Source: Chelatococcus sp. (lineage in GTDB: Bacteria > Pseudomonadota > Alphaproteobacteria > Rhizobiales > Beijerinckiaceae). Taken from it: DNA of 64,000 bases. The stretch covers positions 27,134 to 91,133 of the forward strand of contig QFQY01000013.1 in the NCBI GenBank assembly GCA_003248805.1, in the 5' to 3' direction. This document shows positions 51,231 to 60,290 of the stretch, piece by piece. A program made the position numbers and the translations under genes. A model generated the notes under the pieces. The model saw nothing but the letters and a program-made list of their open reading frames with translations, was not told the origin of the DNA and did not search any database. How positions within the stretch are numbered: position 1 is the stretch's first letter; every line of letters begins with the position of its first letter.

Positions 51231-52052
51231 ATGACCGAACCGAACGCCGCGAGGCCGAGCCGACGCACGAGACGGGCCGCGAAGCTCCTGGTGAGCGCGG
51301 TCGTGATCTATCTCGGCGTGAGCTATCTCCTCCTGCCGGCGGTCTGGACGCGGATCGAGCATGAGCCGGGGCTGGCGAAGCGGACCATGGTGACCGCGAA
51401 CGCGCAGGGCATTCCGGGCGATCCGATCAATGTCGGCCTCGTCGGGACGCGCGACGACGTCGTTCGCGCCTTTCACGCCGCCGGCTGGTATCCGGCCGAT
51501 CCGATCACCCTGCGGACGAGCCTCGAAATCATCGGCAGCGTCCTGCTCGACCGGCCCTACCGGAGCGCGCCGGTCAGTCCCCTTTTCTTCGAGGGGAGGC
51601 GCGAGGACCTGGCCTTCGAGAAGCCCGCCGGCGTCAGCGCCGATCGCCGCGAGCACGTGCGACTGTGGCAGGTTCTCGCGAACGGAGCGGAGGCCCGTCC
51701 GGTCTGGCTCGGCTCGGCGACCTTCGACAGCGGGGTCACGCTCAGCCGCGATACCGGGCAGGTCACGCATCGCATCGCGCCCGATGTCGACGAGGAGCGC
51801 AACAGGTTGATCCAGGGTTTGAACGCGGCCCGCATGGTGACGGCGATCTACCAGATGGTCGGTATCGGCCCGACGCTGGCAGGGCGGAACGCCGAAGGCG
51901 ATCCGTATTATTCCGATGGAGAGATCTGGGTCGCCCGCCTGGTCGTAGCTGGCAACGAGGCGGCGCGGCCGGCCGAAATCATCGCCGCGCCTCCCCTGGT
52001 CCAGTTGAAGGACGGGGCGTTCGCGCTGGGGGGCGGGCTCCTCGCCCATTGA
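51231..52052 (+). CDS. LssY C-terminal domain-like protein
   Basis: 273 residues. A basic N-terminus (RRTRRAAK) precedes one membrane segment (LLVSAVVIYLGVSYLLLP, about 19-36), which anchors a periplasmic LssY-C domain: DPINVGLVGTRDDVVRAFHA, AGWYPADPITLRTS, the WLGSATFDSGV block and HRIAPDVDEERNRL. The family is of unknown function. I use the ATG at 51231; an in-frame ATG at 51162 would add 23 residues with no hydrophobicity. Followed by the UbiB-like gene on the same strand. Confidence 0.8.
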   Translation: MTEPNAARPSRRTRRAAKLLVSAVVIYLGVSYLLLPAVWTRIEHEPGLAKRTMVTANAQGIPGDPINVGLVGTRDDVVRAFHAAGWYPADPITLRTSLEIIGSVLLDRPYRSAPVSPLFFEGRREDLAFEKPAGVSADRREHVRLWQVLANGAEARPVWLGSATFDSGVTLSRDTGQVTHRIAPDVDEERNRLIQGLNAARMVTAIYQMVGIGPTLAGRNAEGDPYYSDGEIWVARLVVAGNEAARPAEIIAAPPLVQLKDGAFALGGGLLAH

Positions 52053-52139
52053 AGCGAGCGGATGCGGGAGGCGGATTGGTCTGGTGGCCGCCGCACCCTA
52101 CATGCACTCGGTGAACCCTGTGAGAGAGCCCTGAACCGC

Positions 52140-53507
52140 ATGTCCGAGCGTGACGACGAAGCCAACCGTTTCTCGGCGCGCGCTGCGCGCTATGCCCGTG
52201 TCGGCGCCAATGTCGGCGGGGTCGCGGCGCGGATCGCCGGCGCCCGGCTGTTCGGCGTCGAGGGGCGGGACGCCTCCAACGCCGAGGCCCTGGCCAAGGC
52301 CCTGGGCGGCCTGAAGGGGCCGATCATGAAGGTGGCGCAGCTCGTCGCCACGATTCCCGACGTGGTGCCGCCGGAATATGCCGCCGAACTGCAGAAGCTG
52401 CAGTCGCAGGCGCCGCCGATGGGGGCGGCCTTCGTGAAGCGGCGGATGATGGCCGAGCTCGGGGCGAACTGGCGCCAGCGCTTCGGCGCGTTCGACCTGA
52501 AGCCGGCGGCGGCGGCCTCGCTCGGCCAGGTGCATCGCGCGACGACGCTGGAGGGCGCTCCGCTCGCCTGCAAGCTGCAATATCCGGACATGGAATCCGC
52601 CGTCGAGGCCGATATCGCCCAGCTCGAGATCCTGTTCTCGCTGCACCGGCGCATGGGCGCGGTGATCGACACCAGCGAGATCGCCAAGGAGATCGGTGCC
52701 CGCGTCCGCGAGGAGCTCGACTACCGGCGCGAGGCCAAGCATATCGCGCTCTATACCGGCATTCTCGCCGATACGCCTCAAGTCCGCGTGCCCGCCGTCG
52801 AGGAGGCGCTGTCGACCCGCCGCCTCCTGACCATGCACTGGCTGGACGGCAGCCCGATCCTCTCCCACAAGCAGGACGGGCAGGAGGCGCGAGACCGGAT
52901 CTCGACGGCGATGTTCAAGGCGTGGTGGCGGCCCTTCAGCCATCACGGCGTCATCCATGGCGATCCCCATCTCGGCAACTACACGGTCTTTTCGGAGGGC
53001 GGGGTACCTCAGGGAATCAACCTGCTCGACTATGGCTGCATCCGCATCTTCCCGCCGTCCTTCGTCGGCGGCGTGGTCGACCTCTATCGCGGCCTGCTCG
53101 AGGGCGACGAGGCGCGCGTCGTCCACGCCTACGAGACCTGGGGCTTCAAGGGGCTGACGAAGGACCTCGTCGACACGCTGAACATCTGGGCGCGCTTCAT
53201 CTACGGGCCGCTGCTCGAGGACAGGACGCGGCGCATCGCCGAGGATGTCAGCCCGGCGGAGTACGGCCGCAAGCAGGCCTTTCAGGTGCATCAAGCCTTG
53301 AAGAAGCGCGGGCCGGTGACCGTGCCGCGCGAATTCGTGTTCATGGACCGCGCGGCCATCGGCCTCGGCGGCGTCTTCCTGCATCTCGACGCGGAGCTGA
53401 ATTTCCACCGGCTGTTCGAGCAGGAGATCGAGGGGTTCTCGGTGGAGGGCGTGATCGCGCGGCAGGCGGACGCGCTGGCGCGAGTCGGGCTGAGTTCGCC
53501 GACATAG
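52140..53507 (+). CDS. ABC1/UbiB (AarF) family atypical kinase
   Basis: 455 residues from the ATG at 52140. The ABC1 core has KVAQLVATIPDVVPPEYAAELQKLQSQAPP (here the usual KxGQ reads KVAQ), the Ala-rich nucleotide loop AAAASLGQVHRA, CKLQYPDME with the lysine, ELDYRREAKH, and the catalytic HGDPHLGNY with LDYG. Members act as ATPases supporting ubiquinone or other lipid biosynthesis at the membrane. No other ubi gene is near, so this is probably a paralogue of ubiB rather than ubiB itself. In-frame start at 52062 is rejected for lack of family sequence. Confidence 0.85.
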   Translation: MSERDDEANRFSARAARYARVGANVGGVAARIAGARLFGVEGRDASNAEALAKALGGLKGPIMKVAQLVATIPDVVPPEYAAELQKLQSQAPPMGAAFVKRRMMAELGANWRQRFGAFDLKPAAAASLGQVHRATTLEGAPLACKLQYPDMESAVEADIAQLEILFSLHRRMGAVIDTSEIAKEIGARVREELDYRREAKHIALYTGILADTPQVRVPAVEEALSTRRLLTMHWLDGSPILSHKQDGQEARDRISTAMFKAWWRPFSHHGVIHGDPHLGNYTVFSEGGVPQGINLLDYGCIRIFPPSFVGGVVDLYRGLLEGDEARVVHAYETWGFKGLTKDLVDTLNIWARFIYGPLLEDRTRRIAEDVSPAEYGRKQAFQVHQALKKRGPVTVPREFVFMDRAAIGLGGVFLHLDAELNFHRLFEQEIEGFSVEGVIARQADALARVGLSSPT

Positions 53508-53557
53508 CCTAGCCAAACGCCGCTTCCGGTGGGGGATTGTTGATCGCGACCACTATC

Positions 53558-53569
53558 TAAATCGATTTA
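53558..53569. promoter_or_regulatory. Perfect 12-bp palindrome TAAATCGATTTA upstream of coxIV-pnt
   Basis: Sits in a distinctly AT-rich stretch (53545-53580) of the 209-bp region before the oxidase subunit/transhydrogenase genes. The symmetry and local composition suggest an operator or promoter element. No regulator is known for it. Confidence 0.4.
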
Positions 53570-53716
53570 TATTGATATTTTGGCGCGTCGGTGCGAAGTC
53601 GGTCTTCCTGTCCCGACACCTTTGCGGCAAGCTGAGGACGGGGCTGCGTTGCCGACCCGCCCCGGCTGCGCTACAGGCTTTGAGAAATCCATCAAAGAAA
53701 CGAGGGGAACCGCTCT

Positions 53717-54004
53717 ATGGCCGATCACGGACATTCCGCTGCCGACATTCCGCAGATGGACTATGTCGAGCACGAGCGGACCTATAAGGGTTTCGTCCAT
53801 TTCGCCGAGGTCGGCACGGCCGCCTGCATCGCCATCGTCGCGGCGCTCGCGGTCGGCGGCAGCAAGCATGCCTGGGGCACCGCGCTGGTCGGGACGCTCC
53901 TGACGCTGGCCGCCACGGCCGTCGGCCTCGCCTCGCGCCAGATCGGCTGGCGCGCGCCGCTCGCTCCGCTCATCCTGATGCTGCTCGCCCTGATCCTGTA
54001 CTAG
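53717..54004 (+). CDS. aa3-type cytochrome c oxidase subunit IV-like protein
   Basis: 95-residue membrane protein. The N-terminal half (MDYVEHERTYKGFVHFAEVGTA then a hydrophobic helix, about 14-47) matches the short bacterial aa3 subunit IV family. Two further hydrophobic segments (about 55-73 and 79-94) make it longer than the single-helix members. It sits 32 bp before pntA1, a conserved arrangement in rhizobia. A role in the oxidase is by family; a role beside transhydrogenase is also possible. AGGGGAACC precedes the ATG. Confidence 0.8.
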   Translation: MADHGHSAADIPQMDYVEHERTYKGFVHFAEVGTAACIAIVAALAVGGSKHAWGTALVGTLLTLAATAVGLASRQIGWRAPLAPLILMLLALILY

Positions 54005-54036
54005 GATCGGCCTCGCCCGAAAGGCTTCCTTCCGTC

Positions 54037-55179
54037 ATGCGCATTGCTGTCCCAGCCGAAACGCAAGGGGCGGAGACCCGCGTCGCCGCGACGCCGGAGA
54101 CCGTCCGCAAGTTCATCGGCCTCGGTGCCGAGGTCGTGGTCGAGAAAGGCGCGGGGCTGTCGGCCGGCGTCACCGACGCCGATTACGAGGCCGCGGGGGC
54201 GAAAATCGCCTCCACCGCAGCCGAGGCTCTGGCGGGCGCCGCCATCGTCCTGAAGGTCCGGCGTCCCTCGGACGCCGAGGTCGCGGCGCTGCCCTCCGGC
54301 GCGCTGGTGATCGGCATCATGGACCCCTATGGCCATGACGATGCCGTCGCGGCGCTGGCGAAGGCCAATGTCGCGGCCTTCGCCATGGAGTTCATGCCGC
54401 GCATCACCCGCGCCCAGGTCATGGACGTGCTCTCCTCGCAGGCGAACCTCGCCGGCTACCGCGCCGTGATCGACGCTGCCGGCGAGTATGGCCGCGCGCT
54501 GCCGATGATGATGACGGCGGCCGGCACCGTGCCCGCCGCCAAGATCTTCATCATGGGCGTCGGCGTCGCCGGCCTGCAGGCCATCGCGACCGCGCGCCGC
54601 CTCGGCGCCATCGTCACCGCGACCGACGTGCGCCCCGCCACCAAGGAGCAGGTCGAATCGCTCGGCGCCAAGTTCCTCGCCGTCGAGGACGACGAGTTCA
54701 AGCAGGCGCAGACGGCCGGCGGCTACGCCAAGGAAATGTCCAAGGAATACCAGGCGAAGCAGGCCGAGCTCACCGCCAGCCACATCGCCAAGCAGGACAT
54801 CGTCATCACCACCGCCCTCATTCCCGGCCGGCCGGCGCCGAAGCTGATCACGGCGGCGATGGTCGAGAGCATGAAGCCCGGCTCCGTCATCGTCGATCTC
54901 GCGGTCGAGCGCGGCGGCAACTGCGAGCTGGCCAAGCCGGGCGAGGTCGTCACGACGGCGAACGGCGTCAAGATCGTCGGCCATCTCAACGTTCCGGGGC
55001 GGCTCGCCGCCACGTCGTCGGCGCTCTACGCCAAGAACCTCTTCGCCTTCGTCGAGACGCTGATCGACAAGGCCGAGAAGAAGCTCGCGGTGAACTGGGA
55101 CGACGAGCTGGTGAAGGCGACCGCCCTGACCAGGGACGGCGCCGTGATTCATCCGAATTTCGCCGCCAAGGCCGGCTGA
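54037..55179 (+). CDS. pntA1: NAD(P) transhydrogenase subunit alpha part 1
   Basis: 380 residues, soluble domain I that binds NAD(H). Starts MRIAVPAETQGAETRVAATPETV, has the Rossmann motif IMGVGVAGLQAIATARRLGA (ends given), and the mobile-loop region ending EYQAKQAELTASHIAKQDIVITTALIPGRPAPKL (ends only). PntA is split in this organism, with the membrane part as a separate gene. With pntA2 and pntB it couples hydride transfer from NADH to NADP+ to proton movement, supplying NADPH. Spacing of 23 bp to pntA2 supports one operon. Confidence 0.95.
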   Translation: MRIAVPAETQGAETRVAATPETVRKFIGLGAEVVVEKGAGLSAGVTDADYEAAGAKIASTAAEALAGAAIVLKVRRPSDAEVAALPSGALVIGIMDPYGHDDAVAALAKANVAAFAMEFMPRITRAQVMDVLSSQANLAGYRAVIDAAGEYGRALPMMMTAAGTVPAAKIFIMGVGVAGLQAIATARRLGAIVTATDVRPATKEQVESLGAKFLAVEDDEFKQAQTAGGYAKEMSKEYQAKQAELTASHIAKQDIVITTALIPGRPAPKLITAAMVESMKPGSVIVDLAVERGGNCELAKPGEVVTTANGVKIVGHLNVPGRLAATSSALYAKNLFAFVETLIDKAEKKLAVNWDDELVKATALTRDGAVIHPNFAAKAG

Positions 55180-55202
55180 GCGGACAGGCGAGGAGAGCAG
55201 AC

Positions 55203-55646
55203 ATGGCAACCCCTCTGGCCACCCCCACCCCCGAGCAGGCGGTCGAGCAGGCCCGTTCCGCGGCCGCACTGGCCCGTCAGGCGGCCGAACTCGCCGAGAA
55301 ATACGCCGATCAGGCCGCGCATGCCGCCGGTGCGGCGACCGGCGTCGACCCCACGGTCTATCGCCTCGCGATCTTCGTGCTCGCGGTCTTCGTCGGCTAC
55401 TACGTCGTCTGGTCGGTGACGCCGGCGCTGCACACGCCGCTGATGTCCGTCACCAACGCGATCTCCTCGGTCATCGTCGTCGGCGCCTTGCTGGCCGTCG
55501 GTGTCGATGCGTCGGCGACGCTGGGCGACGGGCCGATCTGGGCCAAGATCCTGGGCTTTGTCGCACTCGTCCTGGCCTCGGTGAACATCTTCGGCGGCTT
55601 CCTCGTCACCGAGCGGATGCTCGCCATGTACAAGAAGAAGGGCTGA
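55203..55646 (+). CDS. pntA2: NAD(P) transhydrogenase subunit alpha part 2
   Basis: 147 residues: an Ala-rich coiled N-terminal stretch (about 10-45, EQARSAAALARQAAELAEKYAD) followed by the domain II membrane part with about four helices (LAIFVLAVFVGYYVVW; VTNAISSVIVVGALLAVG; ILGFVALVLASVNIFGGF). The end TERMLAMYKKKG is typical. AGGAGAGC lies before the ATG. It ends six bases before the pntB start. The N-terminal Ala-rich region is longer than in many homologues. Confidence 0.95.
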   Translation: MATPLATPTPEQAVEQARSAAALARQAAELAEKYADQAAHAAGAATGVDPTVYRLAIFVLAVFVGYYVVWSVTPALHTPLMSVTNAISSVIVVGALLAVGVDASATLGDGPIWAKILGFVALVLASVNIFGGFLVTERMLAMYKKKG

Positions 55647-55652
55647 GCGCCG

Positions 55653-57059
55653 ATGGCCGCGAATCTCTCCGCCCTGCTGTACGTCGTCTCCGGCGTCCTG
55701 TTCATCATGGCCCTGCGGGGCCTGTCGCATCCGACCACCTCCCGCCAGGGCAATCTCTACGGCATGGTCGGCATGGGCATCGCCATCGCCACCACGGTCG
55801 TCTTCTATCCGCCGGCGGGCTTCTCCGGCTGGTTCCTGGTGATCCTCGGCATCGCCATCGGCGGCGGCATCGGCGCCTTCATGGCGAAGCGCGTCCAGAT
55901 GACGCAGATGCCGCAGCTCGTCGCCTTCTTCCATTCGCTCGTCGGCCTCGCGGCCGTGCTGGTGGCGGCGGCGGCGCTCTACGCCCCGGAAGCCTTCGGC
56001 ATCGGCCTTCCCGGCAAGATCAAGGGCGCGAGCCTGTTCGAGATGGGCCTGGGCGTCGCCATCGGCGCGATCACCTTCACGGGGTCGATCATCGCCTTCC
56101 TCAAGCTCGACGGACGCATGAGCGGCAAGCCGATCATGCTGCCGCAGCGGCATGGCATCAATATCGGGCTCGGCATCGCGCTCGTCGTGCTGCTGCTCAT
56201 CTTCCTGAAGACCGAAAGCCATGTCGTGTTCTGGCTGGTGGTGCTGGTGTCGCTCGCGCTCGGCGTGCTGCTGATCGTGCCGATCGGCGGCGCGGACATG
56301 CCGGTCGTCGTGTCGATGCTGAATTCCTATTCCGGCTGGGCCGCCGCGGGCATCGGCTTCACGCTAGGCAACATGGCGCTGATCATCACCGGCGCGCTGG
56401 TCGGCTCCTCGGGCGCGATCCTGTCCTACATCATGTGCAAGGCGATGAACCGGAGCTTCATCTCCGTCATCCTCGGCGGCTTCGGTGGCGATGACGCCGC
56501 GGCCGGAGCTGGCGGCGCGGTCGAGGCCCGCCCGGTCAAGCAGGGCTCGCCGGACGATGCCGCCTACATCATGAAGAATGCCGGCAAGGTCATCATCGTG
56601 CCGGGCTACGGCATGGCGGTGGCGCAGGCGCAGCACACGCTGCGGGAGATGGCCGACCTGCTGAAGAAGGAAGGCGTCGAGGTGAAGTACGCCATCCACC
56701 CGGTGGCGGGCCGCATGCCCGGGCATATGAACGTGCTGCTGGCGGAAGCCAACGTGCCCTATGACGAGGTTTTCGAGCTCGAGGACATCAACTCGGAATT
56801 CGGCCAGGCCGACGTCGCCTTCGTCATCGGCGCCAACGACGTCACGAACCCGGCGGCGAAGACCGACAAGTCCTCCCCGATCTACGGCATGCCGATCCTT
56901 GATGTGGAGAAGGCCAAGACCGTGCTCTTCATCAAGCGCGGCATGGCGGCGGGCTATGCCGGCGTCGAGAACGAGCTGTTCTTCCGCCCCAACACAATGA
57001 TGCTGTTCGGCGACGCCAAGAAGGTCACGGACGAGATCGTCAAGGCGATGGCGCATTGA
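55653..57059 (+). CDS. pntB: NAD(P) transhydrogenase subunit beta
   Basis: 468 residues. The N-terminal 270 or so residues form about eight to nine helices of domain II (LSHPTTSRQGNLYGMVGMGIA, FHSLVGLAAVLVAA, MLNSYSGWAAAGIGFTLGN). The C-terminal domain III binds NADP(H): VIIVPGYGMAVAQAQH, HPVAGRMPGHMNVLLAEA, GANDVTNPAA and IKRGMAAGYAGVEN. Last gene of the coxIV-pnt operon; a strong terminator follows at 57089. Confidence 0.97.
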   Translation: MAANLSALLYVVSGVLFIMALRGLSHPTTSRQGNLYGMVGMGIAIATTVVFYPPAGFSGWFLVILGIAIGGGIGAFMAKRVQMTQMPQLVAFFHSLVGLAAVLVAAAALYAPEAFGIGLPGKIKGASLFEMGLGVAIGAITFTGSIIAFLKLDGRMSGKPIMLPQRHGINIGLGIALVVLLLIFLKTESHVVFWLVVLVSLALGVLLIVPIGGADMPVVVSMLNSYSGWAAAGIGFTLGNMALIITGALVGSSGAILSYIMCKAMNRSFISVILGGFGGDDAAAGAGGAVEARPVKQGSPDDAAYIMKNAGKVIIVPGYGMAVAQAQHTLREMADLLKKEGVEVKYAIHPVAGRMPGHMNVLLAEANVPYDEVFELEDINSEFGQADVAFVIGANDVTNPAAKTDKSSPIYGMPILDVEKAKTVLFIKRGMAAGYAGVENELFFRPNTMMLFGDAKKVTDEIVKAMAH

Positions 57060-57088
57060 TGCCGCGATAGCGGGCCGATTATTCGACA

Positions 57089-57120
57089 GGGCCGGCGGCG
57101 ACGCCGGCCCTTTTCGTTTT
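57089..57120 (+). terminator. Rho-independent terminator of the pnt operon
   Basis: Perfect 9-bp stem GGGCCGGCG / CGCCGGCCC (57089-57097 with 57102-57110), loop GCGA, then TTTTCGTTTT. 30 bp after the pntB stop. Confidence 0.9.
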
Positions 57121-57445
57121 GGCGCCTCGTCCTTGCGATCATCGACCTCATCCCAGGCCCCTGCCGCGCGCGTGCCCTTTCGTCGGATATTCTCGGTCAC
57201 CCCGGCGAGGCGGCTTCGATGCGCCGTGCGGCTGCGCGGTGACCCCAGGTTTCGAGATTACACCTCATCACGCACGGGCGCTTCTACTGTGCCTGGGCCA
57301 TGTGCTGCCGAGTGCTCGCTCAAAGGTCGCCGGGGCGACCTAGCGGCATCGCTAATTTTATTTTTACCAGTTTAGAATTTTATCAAAGAAAGTGGCTTCT
57401 CGGGGGGGGGCGACTTCTCAAAACACAAACAATAACGAGGATTCG
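57121..57445. promoter_or_regulatory. Leader/control region of the chemoreceptor gene with AT-rich block and G9 tract
   Basis: 325 bp without a recognisable gene. It includes an AT-rich block (57352-57388) that stands out from the GC-rich surroundings and probably holds the promoter. A run of nine G at 57402-57410 lies 35 nt before the ATG at 57446. Short frames here are not convincing. A GTG at 57392 would extend the receptor gene in frame through the G tract. Confidence 0.5.
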
Positions 57446-59161
57446 ATGCTTTCTCGCCTCCTAAGGTCTCATGCCGCCGCAGAGATGGAAGCTATTCGCC
57501 GTACCCAGGCCGTCATCGAATTCGACCTGGACGGGAAAATCCTGACGGCGAACGATCTTTTCCTGAAGACCGTGGGCTATACGCTCGATGAGGTCGTGGG
57601 GAAGCATCACTCCATGTTCATGCCCCCGGCCGACCGCGATGGGGCAGGCTATCGTGATTTCTGGATCGGATTGAAGAACGGCGTCGCCTCCGAAGCCCAG
57701 TTCCTGCGCATCGGCAAAGGCGGGCGGAGGGTCTGGCTGCAGGCCATCTACACGCCGATCTGCGGCCGGGACGGAAAGCCGTTCAAGGTCGTGAAGTTCG
57801 CCACCGACATCACCGAGATCAAGGGCGCGATCTCCAATTTCGAAGGCCAGGTCGCGGCGATCTGGAAATCGCAGGCCGTCATCGAGTTCGACCTGCAGGG
57901 CAATGTCCTCAACGCAAATCCCGCTTTCCTGAAGACGTTCGGCTACGAGCTCGCCGAGATCAAGGGCAAGCACCATTCGCTCTTCGTGCAGCGGCAGGAC
58001 GTCGAGGCGTCGACCTATCGCGCCTTCTGGGCCAAGCTCGGCCGGGGCGAATTCGACGAGGGCCAGTACCTTCGGATTGCCAAGGACGGCCATCAGGTCT
58101 GGATCCAGGCGACCTACAACCCGATCCTCGACGCGCTCGGCCAGCCCTACAAGGTGGTGAAATACGCCACCGACATCTCGGACGCCAAGCGCGCGCAGGA
58201 CGCGTTGCAGCAGGCCGTGGCGGAGACGCGGGCGCTCGTGGAGGCCGCGACCCAGCGGGACCTGACGCAGAGGATTCCGACGGCCGGCAAGACCGGGGAC
58301 ATCGCCGCGCTGTGCTCCGGCGTCAACCAACTGATCGAGACGGTGGCCGACATCGTTCGCATGACGGCGGATATCTCCGGGCGCATCGACGCCGGCTCGC
58401 AGCGCATCAGCGCCGACAGCCGCATGCTGGCGCAGCGGACCGAGGAGCAGGCGAGCAATCTCCAGGAGACGGCGGCGACGACCGAAGAGCTCGCGGCCTC
58501 GGTCAAGCACACGGCCGGCCGGGCGCAGGAGGCCACGGGGCTGGGCGGCGTCGCGCGGGGCGCGGCGGAAGCCGGCGGCAACGTCGCCAACTCTGCCGTC
58601 GAGGCGATGGAGCGGATCGAGCGGGCCTCGGCCGGGATCTCCGAGATCATCGCGGTGATCGACGGCATCGCCTTCCAGACGAACCTGCTCGCCCTCAACG
58701 CCGCCGTGGAAGCGGCGCGGGCGGGCGATGCCGGCAAGGGCTTCGCCGTCGTCGCCGCGGAGGTGCGCGCCCTGTCGCAGCGATCGAGCGATGCCGCCAA
58801 CGACATCAAGTCGCTGATCTCGAACTCCGCGAGCGAGGTCGCCAGCGGGGTCAAGCTGGTCGGCGAGGTCGGGCAGGTGCTGTCGCAGATCGTCGAATCG
58901 TCGCGCAGCGTCGCGACGGCGCTCTCGGACATCTCCAACGCCTCGCATGAGCAGGCGAGCGCGGTCGAGGAGGTGGCCAAGGTCGTCGCGGTCATGGACG
59001 ACATGACGCAGCGCAATTCGGTCATGGCCGACCACAGCGCCAGGGTCGCGCAGGAACTTCAGGAGGCCGCCGGCTCGCTCAAGGGGCTGGTCGACAGCTT
59101 CCGCCTCGAACCGAGCGGACAGCGCTTCGCCCGTCCCGAGCCGATGCGTCTGTCGGCCTGA
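57446..59161 (+). CDS. Cytosolic methyl-accepting chemotaxis protein with two PAS domains
   Basis: 571 residues without membrane segments. Two consecutive PAS/PAC domains (about 14-130 and 135-252) are internal duplicates, both with QAVIEFDL, GKHHS, FW and KVVKxATDI. A HAMP-like linker (about 255-320; RDLTQRIPTAGKTGDIAAL) leads to the MCP signalling domain with the conserved hairpin tip IDGIAFQTNLLALNAAVEAARAG and EVRALSQRSSDAANDI. No CheR-binding pentapeptide at the C-terminus (ends PEPMRLSA). It resembles BdlA/Aer2-type redox or energy sensors. Start at 57446 has GAGG five bases upstream. No che genes are adjacent. Confidence 0.9.
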   Translation: MLSRLLRSHAAAEMEAIRRTQAVIEFDLDGKILTANDLFLKTVGYTLDEVVGKHHSMFMPPADRDGAGYRDFWIGLKNGVASEAQFLRIGKGGRRVWLQAIYTPICGRDGKPFKVVKFATDITEIKGAISNFEGQVAAIWKSQAVIEFDLQGNVLNANPAFLKTFGYELAEIKGKHHSLFVQRQDVEASTYRAFWAKLGRGEFDEGQYLRIAKDGHQVWIQATYNPILDALGQPYKVVKYATDISDAKRAQDALQQAVAETRALVEAATQRDLTQRIPTAGKTGDIAALCSGVNQLIETVADIVRMTADISGRIDAGSQRISADSRMLAQRTEEQASNLQETAATTEELAASVKHTAGRAQEATGLGGVARGAAEAGGNVANSAVEAMERIERASAGISEIIAVIDGIAFQTNLLALNAAVEAARAGDAGKGFAVVAAEVRALSQRSSDAANDIKSLISNSASEVASGVKLVGEVGQVLSQIVESSRSVATALSDISNASHEQASAVEEVAKVVAVMDDMTQRNSVMADHSARVAQELQEAAGSLKGLVDSFRLEPSGQRFARPEPMRLSA

Positions 59162-59185
59162 GGCGGCTACGGACCGCCGATATGG

Positions 59186-59209
59186 AAAGGGGCCCGCCGG
59201 GCCCCTTTT
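59186..59209. terminator. Bidirectional terminator between chemoreceptor and TPR genes
   Basis: 10-bp perfect stem AAAGGGGCCC / GGGCCCCTTT with a 3-nt loop and flanking A/T runs, located between the two convergent stops. Confidence 0.85.
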
Positions 59210-59214
59210 CTCGT

Positions 59215-60162
59215 TCAGCTCCGGAAGAGGCCGCCGATTCCGCCGCCGCTGCCCAGGCGCGACTGTCCCGCGCGGGCCTGGGCGTTGTTGCCGTCGAGGC
59301 TGAGTGCGCGCTGATAGGCCTCGGAGGCCTCGGTCTTCTTGCCCAGCTTCTCGAAGGCGAAGCCACGGCCCGCCCAGGCATCGGCATTGCGGTTGTCGAC
59401 GTTGAGCGCGGCGGTGAAGTCCTCCAGCGCGGCGTCGTATTTGCCCAGCGCGTTCAGGCTCTGGCCGCGGGCGATATAGGGCGGGGCGTTGTACGGGTTG
59501 CGGTCGATCACCGAATCGAAATCGGTCACCGCATGCTGGTGCTGACCTTCCTTCTGGTAGACCAGCCCGCGGGCATGGAACGCCTCGGCCGATTCCGGAT
59601 TGAGGCGGATCGCGGTGTTGAGATCGGCGAGGGCCTGCTGGCTGTTGCCCTGCTGGCGCAGCAGGTTGGCGCGGGCGATATAGGCCGGCGCGTAATTCGG
59701 ATTGGCCGTGGTGGCCCGATTGAAATCGGCGATCGCGGCGTCGTTGCGGCCGGTCTGGCGCAGCGCGAGGCCCCGGTTGTTGTAGGCCGAGGCGAGATTC
59801 GGGTCGAGCTGGACCGCCTTGCTGAAGTCGGCGATCGCGTCCGAGAAGCGGCCGACACGGGCGTAGGCCGCGCCGCGCGTGTTGTAGGCGCTGGGGTCGT
59901 TCGGGTTGCGGTTGATGACCTCGGTCAGCGAGCCGATGTTGACGCTGGCCTCAGCCGAGCCGGCCGTGTCGAGTTCGGCGACCGTGGCCTGGGAGCCGAT
60001 CTGGGACACTGTGTCGCAGCCCGCGAGCGCGACCGCGATCGTCGCGGCGGCGAGCCAGGTCTTTCCGGGCGACGCCTTGCCGGACAAAGCCTTGCCGGGG
60101 GAAGTCTTGCCCGAGGAAATCCTGTCCGGCCACGTCGTGGCGGGGGTCCAGCTCTGCATCAT
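59215..60162 (-). CDS. TPR-repeat lipoprotein
   Basis: 315 residues from the ATG at 60162 (a second ATG is the next codon). A long N-terminal region with four near-repeats of SGK/PGK (SSGKTSPGKALSGKASPGK) precedes a hydrophobic segment and lipobox (WLAAATIAVALAGC). Seven or so TPR units follow (about 90-300), e.g. PSAYNTRGAAYARVGRFSDAI, ASAYNNRGLALRQTGRNDAAI, with the P-[ND]-x-A-x-x-x-x-RG pattern every 34 residues. The glycine-rich end is GSGGGIGGLFRS. Periplasmic scaffold or outer-membrane assembly role by analogy; partners unknown. The start could be earlier (open to 60264). Confidence 0.85.
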   Translation of the reverse strand: MMQSWTPATTWPDRISSGKTSPGKALSGKASPGKTWLAAATIAVALAGCDTVSQIGSQATVAELDTAGSAEASVNIGSLTEVINRNPNDPSAYNTRGAAYARVGRFSDAIADFSKAVQLDPNLASAYNNRGLALRQTGRNDAAIADFNRATTANPNYAPAYIARANLLRQQGNSQQALADLNTAIRLNPESAEAFHARGLVYQKEGQHQHAVTDFDSVIDRNPYNAPPYIARGQSLNALGKYDAALEDFTAALNVDNRNADAWAGRGFAFEKLGKKTEASEAYQRALSLDGNNAQARAGQSRLGSGGGIGGLFRS

Positions 60163-60290
60163 CGCTTTCGATTCCGTACCCTGCTCTGGCCGCCGGTCCC
60201 GACCGCCCCGGCGTGACGCCGCCGCCGCGATGGCCGCGTCCCCGCGAGAAGAGAACGCCTGCATTGTGCCAAGAGTTGGTTAACGCCGCC

